Positions 48,359 through 55,682 of a stretch of DNA of 64,000 nucleotides are shown here, in pieces. This stretch comes from an uncultured bacterium (lineage in GTDB: Bacteria; Planctomycetota; JAJSAM01; JAJVHW01): NCBI GenBank assembly GCA_937996235.1, contig CALKVK010000032.1:62001-126000 (forward strand). The letters are read 5' to 3'. A program made the position numbers and the translations under genes. A model generated the notes under the pieces. The model saw only the letters and a list, made by a program, of their open reading frames with translations, did not search any database and was not told the origin of the DNA. Position 1 is the stretch's first letter. Every line of letters begins with the position of its first letter.

Positions 48359-49290
48359 GTCGCCACCTCGACCGCGCGCAGCCGCGACCAGACGTACGCG
48401 AGCAGCAGCGTGGGGACGACGAGGCCGACGAGCCAGGGCCACGGCGTCTGGAGCCAGTCCGGCAGCGCCACCCCGTAGAGCGGCGCGGTGATGCCGCCGA
48501 GCGCGTACTGCGGGTCGAGCGCGCGCCAGCGCTTGTCCTCGAGTCCGTGCACGATCATCGCGGAGACGACCTGCAGGAACAGGTAGCTGAAGATCGTCGC
48601 GAGGCCGACGACGAGCGGGCGGCGCAGCGTCGAGGACAGCGCCAGCACGACGCCCGAGACGAAGTACGCGTAGACCGCGCCCGAGAGCGCGATCGCGAAC
48701 GGCGCCGACCACGTCTGCGCGGCGAACCAGGGGTCGTCGTGCAGCGCGGCCGTCTCGAGCCAGACGAGGAGCGGCGGCAGGACCGTCGCCACCGAGCAGA
48801 ACACGGTCACCGCGGCGATGCGCGAGAGCAGGTAGCGCATGCGCGTGACCGGCCGCGCGAAGTAGATCTGGTGGGCGCCCGTCGCGCGGTCGGTCGCGAT
48901 GACGCCCGCGCACGCGACGGCGGGCAGCACGAAGCCCGCGAGCGCGCACTGCTCGGAGATGCGCCAGAGCCGCGCGACGATGCCCGCGGTCGTCGGTGCG
49001 AGCAGCTCCGCGACGAGCTGCGACGGGTCGCCGTTGTCGCTGAACGCCACGAACGCGCCCGACGCCTCGGGCAGACGGTTGCGTCCGCCGAACGCGTCCG
49101 GCCCGACGGCCAGGGTGATGAACGTGATCGCGGCGTACACGAGGCCCGGGTAGAAGCTCAGGATCGCCGCGAGCAGCCAGAGCCACCAGCGCAGCCGCGG
49201 ACGCACCGCCGTCCACACGAGCGCGCCGAGTGCGTGCCGCGGGCGCAGCGTGCCCTCGAAGCGGCGGTAGCCCTGGTCGAAGACCGGCAT
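48355..49290 (-). CDS. ABC-2 type transporter permease (first pair)
   Basis: 311 residues, several hydrophobic helices. It opens with PVFDQGYRRFEGTL and carries RATGAHQIYFARPVTRMRYL, a common cytoplasmic motif (ATG.HQ.Y..RP) of exporter permeases annotated as NosY-like. ATG 49290 sits in TGATG with the ATPase stop. Paired with the ATPase just upstream. Confidence 0.8.
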   Translation of the reverse strand: MPVFDQGYRRFEGTLRPRHALGALVWTAVRPRLRWWLWLLAAILSFYPGLVYAAITFITLAVGPDAFGGRNRLPEASGAFVAFSDNGDPSQLVAELLAPTTAGIVARLWRISEQCALAGFVLPAVACAGVIATDRATGAHQIYFARPVTRMRYLLSRIAAVTVFCSVATVLPPLLVWLETAALHDDPWFAAQTWSAPFAIALSGAVYAYFVSGVVLALSSTLRRPLVVGLATIFSYLFLQVVSAMIVHGLEDKRWRALDPQYALGGITAPLYGVALPDWLQTPWPWLVGLVVPTLLLAYVWSRLRAVEVAT

Positions 49291-50231
49291 CAGGCGCGCG
49301 CCTCCGCCGCCCCTTCGACCGCGCGCAGGAACACGCCCTCGAGCGACTGCTCGACCGTGGCGAGCCGCCGGACGACGCAGCCGGCGGCGTGCGCCGCGCG
49401 GAAGATCTCGCGCGCGCCGGCGCCGTCGGGCACGCGCACGACGAGCGTCTCGCCGTCCTGCGCCGCGAAGTGCATGCCTGCCGCCTCCGCCGCGGCGCGG
49501 AAGCGCGCCTCGTCGCCGGACACGCGCACGTGGAACGTGCCGCGCTCGAGCTTGCGCACGTCGTCGACGCTGCCCGACAGCGCGACGGTGCCTTCGCGCA
49601 GCACGACGACGTGTTCGCACACGGCCTCGACGTCGTGCAGGAGGTGCGAGCAGAGCACGATGCTCTTGCCGTGGTGGCGCGCGAGGTCGTCGACCAGCGC
49701 GAGCATCTCGTCGCGGCCGTCGGGGTCGAGCCCGTTCGTCGGCTCGTCGAGGAAGATCAGCTCCGGGTCGTGGACGAGCGCCTGCGCGAACCGCAGCCGC
49801 TGGCGCATGCCGGTCGAGTACTCCTCGACGCGGCGGTAGCGCGCCTCGCCGAGCCCGACGTAGTAGAGGATCTCGTGTGCGCGCTGCTGCGCGGCGCGGC
49901 CCGGCAGGCCGCAGAGGATGCCGGCGAGCCGCACGGACGCGGCACCGGTCAGGCCGGAGACGTACGCGTCCACCTCGGGCATGTAGCCGACCGCGCGGCG
50001 GACGGCCATCGGGTCGGCCGCGACGCGCAGCCCGAGCACCTCGGCGTCGCCGCGGTCCGGCTCGAGCAGTCCCAGCAGGACCTTCAGGAGCGTCGACTTG
50101 CCCGCGCCGTTCGGGCCGAGCAGGCCGACGGCGCCGCGCGGGAAGGCGGCGTCGAGTCCGCGCAGGGCGCGCACGGCACCGAAGCGCTTCTCGAGTGCGG
50201 TGACGCGGACGACGGGGGCGGTCGAGGTCAA
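49290..50231 (-). CDS. ABC-2 type transporter ATPase (first pair)
   Basis: 313 residues. Walker A LLGPNGAGKSTLLKVLLG, Q-loop YMPEVDAYV, signature YSTGMRQRLRF, Walker B LIFLDEPTNGLDP, switch LCSHLLHD, and a C-terminal alpha/beta domain. The start is a TTG at 50231 because no ATG or GTG lies before the first strand; the leader before it shows no strong ribosome-binding site. First gene of a four-gene operon of two ATPase/permease pairs. Confidence 0.92.
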   Translation of the reverse strand: MTSTAPVVRVTALEKRFGAVRALRGLDAAFPRGAVGLLGPNGAGKSTLLKVLLGLLEPDRGDAEVLGLRVAADPMAVRRAVGYMPEVDAYVSGLTGAASVRLAGILCGLPGRAAQQRAHEILYYVGLGEARYRRVEEYSTGMRQRLRFAQALVHDPELIFLDEPTNGLDPDGRDEMLALVDDLARHHGKSIVLCSHLLHDVEAVCEHVVVLREGTVALSGSVDDVRKLERGTFHVRVSGDEARFRAAAEAAGMHFAAQDGETLVVRVPDGAGAREIFRAAHAAGCVVRRLATVEQSLEGVFLRAVEGAAEARA

Positions 50232-50321
50232 GGAGCGGGCGAGTCTCGGGACGGCGGTGGCGGAGACCGGGGACGCGACGGCACCCCGCGCTGCGGCGGT
50301 GCTCTCAGCGACGCGTGCGGG

Positions 50322-51059
50322 TCACTCCCAGACGACGCGCTTGTCCTTGAGCTCCCTGATGCTCTTCACGAAGTCGCGACCCTTCTCGATGACGTCCGGC
50401 TTGTCGAGCAGGCTCGCGCTGTACGTGATGCTCACGACGTACGTCGCCGTCTCCTTGTTGTCCGACCAGATGTACCACTCGCGCCGCTCGCGCTCGCCGG
50501 AGTCCTTGTCGGTCGCGACCGCGGCGGCCTCGACCTTCGGGACCGGCAGGCTGCACTTCTTCGGCTTCTGGCACTGGTCGTCGATCACGTCCTTCGAGCC
50601 GCGCCGGAAGTTCTCGTAGTACGCCTCGCAGAGCTTCTCGACGTCCGTCGGCGAGACGGAGTCGCCGTAGTTGTCGAAGGTGATGACGGTGTTCGACTGC
50701 GAGTTGCCGTTGCGCGTGAAGTGGATCCACTTCTGGACGACGACGGTGATCGAGTTGTTGCCGGCCGCGGACGAGTTGACGGTCCACTTCGCGAGGAGCT
50801 GCAGGCCGTCGGTGTGCTTCAGCCCGTCGCGCTTCTCCTTCGACCAGCGCTTGTCCTCGAGCTTCGCCGCGTCGACCCAGTACTTCAGGTCGTAGAACGT
50901 GTAGCCGCCCTTCTTCTCGCCCTCGTAGTCGGCGCGCACCTTCTCGCGCTGCTCCGCCATCTGCTCGGGCGACAGGTCCTTCGCCCCGGCGACGGACGAC
51001 AACGTGAGCAGGCCGGACGCGGCGGCGCAGAACGCGAAGAGCAGCCAACGGGTGCGCAT
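50322..51059 (-). CDS. Secreted protein of unknown function
   Basis: 245 residues. Signal peptide (MRTRWLLFAFCAAASGLLTL..., cleavage near VAGA, residue 26). The mature part is lysine- and aspartate-rich with unusually many Asn, Ser and Thr for this genome (WTVNSSAAGNNSITVVVQKW), a DDQC...KC pair, and a final KSIRELKDKRVVWE. No family recognised. ATG 51059 has GGAGGAAG seven bases upstream, and a -10 box lies at 51082-51087. It sits between an exporter operon and the DUF3179 gene. Confidence 0.75.
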   Translation of the reverse strand: MRTRWLLFAFCAAASGLLTLSSVAGAKDLSPEQMAEQREKVRADYEGEKKGGYTFYDLKYWVDAAKLEDKRWSKEKRDGLKHTDGLQLLAKWTVNSSAAGNNSITVVVQKWIHFTRNGNSQSNTVITFDNYGDSVSPTDVEKLCEAYYENFRRGSKDVIDDQCQKPKKCSLPVPKVEAAAVATDKDSGERERREWYIWSDNKETATYVVSITYSASLLDKPDVIEKGRDFVKSIRELKDKRVVWE

Positions 51060-51081
51060 GGACTTCCTCCTGGTGGCGCCG

Positions 51082-51087
51082 AGGATA
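51082..51087 (-). promoter_or_regulatory. Putative -10 box TATCCT for the secreted protein gene
   Basis: TATCCT on the minus strand predicts a start near 51075 and a 16-base leader that is essentially the GGAGGAAG ribosome-binding site. Confidence 0.45.
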
Positions 51088-51159
51088 GCACCCTCGGTCC
51101 CGCACCGCACGTCCGCGACGCAAGGGGCGGGCCGGGGCCGGGCGAGGCGCCGCGCGCGC

Positions 51160-52236
51160 TCAGCGTCCTCCGCCGGGGACGCCGCGTGTCCCCGGCGCGC
51201 CCCCGTACTCCGTGCCGTTCGGGTGCTGGCGGCGCCACGCGCCGGCCTCCCAGTGGGTGGCGAAGATGCGCGCGAGCGGCGGGCCGCCGTCGTCGGCGGC
51301 GCCCGTGCGGACGTCGAAGGTCACGCCGTCCGGCGTGCCGACGCGCGGCGGGTCGGAGCCCGGCACCGCCGCGAGCCGGAGGACGTCGCCGCCGCGCCGC
51401 CGATCGTACGCCAGCGCCGTGCGTCCCGGCGCGTCGCGCACCACGGCGACCGGGACCCCTGCGAGCTCGTCGAGCAGGCAGCCCTGCGCGGCGTCGACGT
51501 CGGCGAAGCGGTAGAGCCGGAACGCGCCCGGCAGGTCGACGCCGAGACCGAACTCGAGCAGGGCGTTGCGGTCGGCGTAGACGTCGCGGTCGGTCGGCGC
51601 GGGCGCGCCGGCGGACTTCGGCAGCACGAGTGTCCCCGGGTGCGCGGCGCGCCACGCGGCGAACGTCGTCAGCGACGTCGGGAAGCGCGCGAGCGCGCGG
51701 CCGCGCAGCGGCCCGGCGACGGCCCAGCCCGTCTGGTGGTGCCACAGGCTGTCGGTCTCGCGGTCGTAGAGCAGGTACGCGTTGCGCCACAGCCAGCCGC
51801 TGTGCCCGAAGTGCAGCGTGCGGCCGTCGACCTCGCGGGCGTGGACCACGCCCGTGCGGCAGAGCGGTCACCAGCACGCCAGCAGCTCGAGGCCGTCGAG
51901 CGTGTGCTCCACGATCTCGTGGTGGTTCAGCAGGTTGACGGGGTACGCCACCTGGGCGCGGCCGGTGTCGAGACCGAGCACGACCTCGTCCGGCGCGACC
52001 TCGTGGTGCGCGTCGGCCGGGACGAGCGGCGGGTCGCGCAGGGGGACGAAGCAGTCGCGGACGCCGCGCGTGCGGTCCACCTCGGCGAGGAACGCCGCCT
52101 CGTCGGGCAGGTCTCCGGGCAGCGGCGGCCGGCGCTCCGGGCGCACGCCGCCTTGCCCGCACGCGGCGAGCGCGACGAGCGCCACAAGCGCGACCCTCTG
52201 CGCAGTGAGCGGACGGAGGGGCGCGGACGCGTACAC
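51160..52236 (-). CDS. DUF3179-family lipoprotein, probable selenoprotein (in-frame UGA as Sec)
   Basis: 358 residues if UGA 51868-51870 is read as selenocysteine (residue 123). Lipoprotein signal with VALAAC (Cys near 26). Before the UGA: AYPVNLLNHHEIVEHTLDG and LELLACW; after it, in the same frame, PLCRTGVV and HFGHSGWLWRNAYLLYDRE. DUF3179 proteins normally read ...CPLCGTG at this spot, so the UGA replaces exactly the first Cys of a CxxC, giving UPLC. A hairpin with GGUC at its tip follows at the SECIS distance. GTG 52236 is the start; a TAGCTT box lies nine bases upstream. Function of the family unknown; a thiol/selenol redox role is likely. A nonsense mutation is the alternative, but both halves look intact. 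Confidence 0.85.
51836..51854 (-). promoter_or_regulatory. SECIS-like hairpin after the UGA
   Basis: Bases 14 to 32 after the UGA form CGGGCGUG/CACGCCCG with apical GUC, opening to loop GGUCC if the last pair is unmade. The apical GGUC is at +21 to +24; in Escherichia coli fdhF it is at +19 to +22. It lies within coding sequence, as bacterial SECIS elements do. Confidence 0.7.
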
Positions 52237-52245
52237 GACGCGCCG

Positions 52246-52251
52246 AAGCTA
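52246..52251 (-). promoter_or_regulatory. Putative -10 box TAGCTT for the DUF3179 gene
   Basis: TAGCTT on the minus strand nine bases before GTG 52236, in the 56-base divergent gap. Confidence 0.4.
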
Positions 52252-52279
52252 CGCGTGCCGCGCCCGGCGGCGCGACGGA

Positions 52280-52285
52280 TAGCAT
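52280..52285 (+). promoter_or_regulatory. Putative -10 box TAGCAT for the TPR-like exported protein gene
   Basis: TAGCAT seven bases before GTG 52293, in the divergent gap shared with the DUF3179 gene. Confidence 0.45.
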
Positions 52286-52292
52286 CGCGCCC

Positions 52293-53483
52293 GTGATGCG
52301 CCGCCGAGCCGTGCCCGGGGTCGTGCGCAGCGTGGTGGTCGGCGTGCTCGTCGGCGGCGCCGCGCTGACGGCGATCCGCGGCGGCGCCGCGCAGGACGTG
52401 GAGCAGCCGCCGGAGCCCGCGTCCCCCGAGCCGCAGGCGGAGCCCGGCGAGTCGGCCGCGGACGGGGCCGATCCGACGGCGCGGCAGCGTGCGGCGCTGC
52501 GCGTCGCGTTCGACGAGGCACGCGCGACGTACGCCGCGGCCGCGCCGCGCATCGCCGCCGCGCACCGGGAGCTGGAGGCGCGCCGCTGGGACGCGGCCGC
52601 ACGGCAGCTCGCGGCGGTGGCGGAGGAACTGCGCCCGAGTGCGCTGCTCGGCGGACTGCGCGACGAGTGCCTCTACAACGCGGCCTGCGCGTACGCGCGC
52701 TCCGGCAGCGCCGACGAGGCGTTCGCGGCGCTGCGCGAAGCGCTCGTCCACGGCGTGCGCGACGCCGCGCGGCCCGAGGGCGACCGCCTCGTGGTCCAGC
52801 GCGGGCTCACCGTCGCGCACCTGCTCGTCGATCCCGACCTCGCGTCGCTGCACGCGCTGCCCGCGTGGGAGGAGCTCGTCGCGCCGCTCGTCCGCGGCGG
52901 GGACGCGCCGCTGCTGGTGCGCACGGCCGCGGCGGCTCCGGACGGCGCGCGCGTGCCGGGCGTGGTCGTGCTCGCGCCGTCGGGCGCGGGTGCCGCGGAC
53001 GTCGCGGCGGAGCTGGCCGCCGCGCTCGACGCGCAGCCCGCCGTGCTCGCGATCGTCGACGGCCCCGTGCGCCCGCGGCCGGGCGTGCGGGCGTGGCTGC
53101 TCGAGGACGGCGACCGGCGCTTCGGTGCGGCGCGCGCCGGCGCGGCCCTCGACGCGCTGCGCGCGGACGCGCGCGTCGACCCGGAGCAGGTGCTCGTCGC
53201 GGCCGCAGACCCGGCGGCCGTGGTCTGTGCGCTCGACGCCGCGCTCGCGCGTCCGCGCGACGTGGCGGGTCTCGTGCTCGGACCGTCGCGCTTCGACGCG
53301 GCGTGGCACGCCGACGCGCTCGCGGCGCTGTCCGCTGCCCGGGCGGGCACGACGCCGTGGCGCGTCGTGCAGGTCGGTACGGCGCCCGCGGCGACGCAGT
53401 CGCTGCGCGCCGCCGGAGCCGACGTCGTCGACGGCGCCGCCGACGCGCGCGCCGCGCTCGTCTCGTGGTTCGTTCCCCGCTGA
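52293..53483 (+). CDS. Exported protein with TPR-like N-terminus and a degenerate alpha/beta-hydrolase-like domain
   Basis: 396 residues from GTG 52293 (ATG follows directly). Signal peptide or anchor at about 9-31, Pro/Glu/Ala-rich linker, a TPR-like pair (ECLYNAACAYARSGSADEAF, about 125-150) and then about 220 residues of alternating strands and helices (GVVVLAPSGAGAADVAAEL, VLVAAADPAAVVCALD, VLGPSRFD) with the order of an alpha/beta hydrolase but without a clear nucleophile-elbow G-x-S-x-G. Probably a non-enzymatic or very divergent member. Function unknown. The next gene is 15 bases downstream. Confidence 0.65.
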   Translation: MMRRRAVPGVVRSVVVGVLVGGAALTAIRGGAAQDVEQPPEPASPEPQAEPGESAADGADPTARQRAALRVAFDEARATYAAAAPRIAAAHRELEARRWDAAARQLAAVAEELRPSALLGGLRDECLYNAACAYARSGSADEAFAALREALVHGVRDAARPEGDRLVVQRGLTVAHLLVDPDLASLHALPAWEELVAPLVRGGDAPLLVRTAAAAPDGARVPGVVVLAPSGAGAADVAAELAAALDAQPAVLAIVDGPVRPRPGVRAWLLEDGDRRFGAARAGAALDALRADARVDPEQVLVAAADPAAVVCALDAALARPRDVAGLVLGPSRFDAAWHADALAALSAARAGTTPWRVVQVGTAPAATQSLRAAGADVVDGAADARAALVSWFVPR

Positions 53484-53498
53484 CACTCCGGAGGCCGC

Positions 53499-53927
53499 AT
53501 GCCTGCCCGCCCGCTCCTGCCGCTCGCGCTCGCCGCCGCCGTCGCGCTCGCCGCGTGCGGCTCCACGAACTCCGGCGGCGCGGGCGCGCCGGACGTCTAC
53601 CACCTGACCGCCGAACGCAACGGGCAGACGGTGCAGGTCGCACCCGGCCAGCGCATCGCCGTCGTGCTGCCGACGGTCGCGGGCTCGCCCGCACGCTGGA
53701 CGCCCGAGATCGGCGACACGTCGGTGCTCGTCCCGAGCGGCGGTCCGCAGACGCTCGCGCCGCGCGGCGGCGGGGGCGCGGTGATCGGCGGCGCGCAGGG
53801 CTACGAGCGCGTCGAGTTCCAGGCGCGCGCGAGCGGCACGTCGTCGCTGCGGCTCACGCGCGTGCGCCCCGTCCGCGAGGGGGGCGGGGTCCAGACCTTC
53901 CAGGTGACGATCCAGGTCGGTCGCTGA
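53499..53927 (+). CDS. Chagasin-like (I42 family) lipoprotein
   Basis: 142 residues. Lipoprotein signal with lipobox ALAAC (Cys about 20). The mature domain has the I42 immunoglobulin-like layout: VQVAPGQRIAVVLP, a loop with SPARWTPE in the place of the NPTTGYxW loop, and FQARASGTSSLRLTRVRP followed by QTFQVTIQV. Chagasin-type inhibitors block papain-like cysteine proteases. The inhibitory TTG loop is not conserved, so inhibition is uncertain. ATG 53499 has CCGGAGG upstream. Confidence 0.6.
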   Translation: MPARPLLPLALAAAVALAACGSTNSGGAGAPDVYHLTAERNGQTVQVAPGQRIAVVLPTVAGSPARWTPEIGDTSVLVPSGGPQTLAPRGGGGAVIGGAQGYERVEFQARASGTSSLRLTRVRPVREGGGVQTFQVTIQVGR

Positions 53928-53942
53928 CCGGCGGCGCGCCGG
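53928..53942. terminator. Short hairpin between convergent genes
   Basis: CCGGCG/CGCCGG with loop GCG directly after the stop of the chagasin-like gene and eight bases before the moaD-moaE stop on the other strand; could serve both. Confidence 0.35.
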
Positions 53943-53950
53943 GCCGCGCG

Positions 53951-54652
53951 TCAGGCCACGTCGCCGGCGTGGCCCTCGACCCACTCGCTGCCGTCGGCGA
54001 AGCGCTCGCGCTTCCACACGGGGACCGAGCGCTTCACCTCGTCGATGACGTCGCGGCAGGCGGCGAACGCCTCCGCGCGGTGCGGCGCCGACACGGCGAT
54101 CGCGATCGACGCGGCGCCGATCGGGACCTCACCCGTGCGGTGCCAGCACGCCACGCGCACCGCGCCGTGCCGCGCGCGCGCGGCCTCGCCGATCGCGCGC
54201 AGGCGGCGCACCGCCATCGGCTCGTAGCACTCGTACCACAGCGTCAGCACGGGCCGCTCCACGCGCGCCGCGTCCGCCGACGTCGCGCGCGACGTGCCGA
54301 GGAACGACGCGATCGCACCCGCGGCCGGGTCGGCGACGAGCGCGACGAGCGCCGCGAGATCGAGGGGCTCCGGCGTGACGCCGTACGGCTCGCGTGCGGT
54401 CGGGCCGGACCCGCCCGACACGGGCGGCAGCACGGCGAGCGTCTGGCCGTCGCGCAGCCGCGCGTCGCGCGGCGCGAACTCCTCGTCCAGCGCGGCGCGG
54501 CACGTCGCGAGCACGTCGGCCAGCGCGGGCCGCTCGCGCGCGAGCTGCTCGAACACCGCGCCGACCGTCGCGTCCGCGGGAGCGTCGAGCACGATCTCCG
54601 CGGCCCCGGCGCGCTCGCGCGCGACGGCGAAGAGCAACACGCGGACGCGCAT
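53951..54652 (-). CDS. MoaD-MoaE fusion, molybdopterin synthase
   Basis: 233 residues. Residues 1-81 are a MoaD/ThiS beta-grasp (MRVRVLLFAVARERAG to LPPVSGG); the Gly80-Gly81 that must be thiocarboxylated is internal. From about residue 90 the chain is MoaE: AAGAIASFLGTSR, LWYECYEPMAVRRL, WHRTGEVPIGAASIAIAVSA and VKRSVPVWKRERF with its catalytic lysines. Together they would put sulfur into precursor Z to form molybdopterin. Either the chain is cleaved after GG or the fused form works in another way. ATG 54652 overlaps the stop of the upstream gene. Confidence 0.88.
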   Translation of the reverse strand: MRVRVLLFAVARERAGAAEIVLDAPADATVGAVFEQLARERPALADVLATCRAALDEEFAPRDARLRDGQTLAVLPPVSGGSGPTAREPYGVTPEPLDLAALVALVADPAAGAIASFLGTSRATSADAARVERPVLTLWYECYEPMAVRRLRAIGEAARARHGAVRVACWHRTGEVPIGAASIAIAVSAPHRAEAFAACRDVIDEVKRSVPVWKRERFADGSEWVEGHAGDVA

Positions 54653-55671
54653 CAGCCGGCGCTCGCCGTGCACGTGCGGAAGAGCGCGTCGCGCAGCTCC
54701 GGGGAGCGGCGCGCCTCGATCACCACGCGGCGCATGCGGTCCGGGTTGAGCGGACGCGGGCCGTCGCCCGAGGGCGGCGCCCAGCGGGACGCCGTCTGCG
54801 CGCCGACGACATCGTCCGCACCCGCGGAGAACAGCAGCGCCGCGAGCTTGTGTCCCGTGACGTGCGCGTCGACCGTCACGTGCTTCACGCAGTGCCCCAG
54901 CGCGAGGCGCGCGAGTGCGCACGCCAGCAGGTCCTCGGTGCCGGCCGTCCCGTCGAGCGGGCTCGCGCCCTCGCTGCGATCGGGCAGCGGGACCACCGAG
55001 AGCACGCGCCCGGCGTGCTCCGCCGCGTCGCGCACGGCCAGCAGGCGGTCGACGAACGCCGCGTCCACGCCGCCCTTCGCGTAGCCGACCGGCACCGCCG
55101 TCTCGTACCCCTGGTCGAACGCGAGGCGGTGCACGGCGATCGTGCGCAGGTCGGAGCCCTCGCCGGGCTCCCAGTCCAGAGTGTCGAGCCCCGCCCTGCG
55201 CAGCTCGCCGAGCACGTGGCGCGCGTCGCTCCCCTCCGCCGCCGCGATGGCGTCGATGCGGCGCGCGGAGAACGCGCGCAGCGTGAGGTCGGGCCGCGCG
55301 ACCTTGACCGTGCGCACCATCTCGAGGGCGAGCCCGAGCGGCAGGTCGGGCGGCAGCGCGCCGACGATCTGCGCCTCGGACGAGGCGATGCCGCCGAGCG
55401 CGTCGGCGGCGTGCGAGACGCGCGTCGCGTCCTCCGCGGCGAACGGCACCCCCGGCGCGCGGACGCGCAGCGTCCACGGGTGCAGCACCACGGCGCCGCT
55501 CGCGTGCTCCCGGGCCGCGTCCGCGAGTGCGGCGGCCGCCAGGGGACTGCCGCACGAGACGACGCGCAGGAGCTCGTCGCGCGCGAGGCGCGCGCCGCGG
55601 ACGGCGCGGTCGCCGAGGTCGGCGAGACCGGCCGACGCGAGCACCTGCTGCAGGATGCGGGACGGGCTCAT
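54652..55671 (-). CDS. Radical-SAM-like paralogue of MqnC/MqnE lacking the Fe-S cysteines
   Basis: 339 residues. The middle and C-terminal parts follow the CofH/MqnC/MqnE fold (LRAFSARRIDAIAAAEG, VLGELRRAGLDTLDWEPGEG, MVRTVKVARPDLTLRAF, RPLNPDRMRRVVIEARRSPE), but where MqnC has the CxxxCxxC cluster motif this protein has only one Cys (VVSCGSPLAAAALADAA). It cannot bind the usual [4Fe-4S] cluster. It lies 11 bases after mqnC on the same strand and overlaps moaD-moaE. Perhaps a non-catalytic partner of MqnC or a repurposed enzyme of menaquinone synthesis. ATG 55671. Confidence 0.65.
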   Translation of the reverse strand: MSPSRILQQVLASAGLADLGDRAVRGARLARDELLRVVSCGSPLAAAALADAAREHASGAVVLHPWTLRVRAPGVPFAAEDATRVSHAADALGGIASSEAQIVGALPPDLPLGLALEMVRTVKVARPDLTLRAFSARRIDAIAAAEGSDARHVLGELRRAGLDTLDWEPGEGSDLRTIAVHRLAFDQGYETAVPVGYAKGGVDAAFVDRLLAVRDAAEHAGRVLSVVPLPDRSEGASPLDGTAGTEDLLACALARLALGHCVKHVTVDAHVTGHKLAALLFSAGADDVVGAQTASRWAPPSGDGPRPLNPDRMRRVVIEARRSPELRDALFRTCTASAG

Positions 55672-55682
55672 GGGGGTCCGGG

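Noticed and set aside
51160..51849. Treating the second half of the DUF3179 protein as a separate gene starting at 51849
   Set aside because: No ribosome-binding site there, it would lack the first strands and the PLC motif, and it is exactly in phase with the preceding half through a single UGA.
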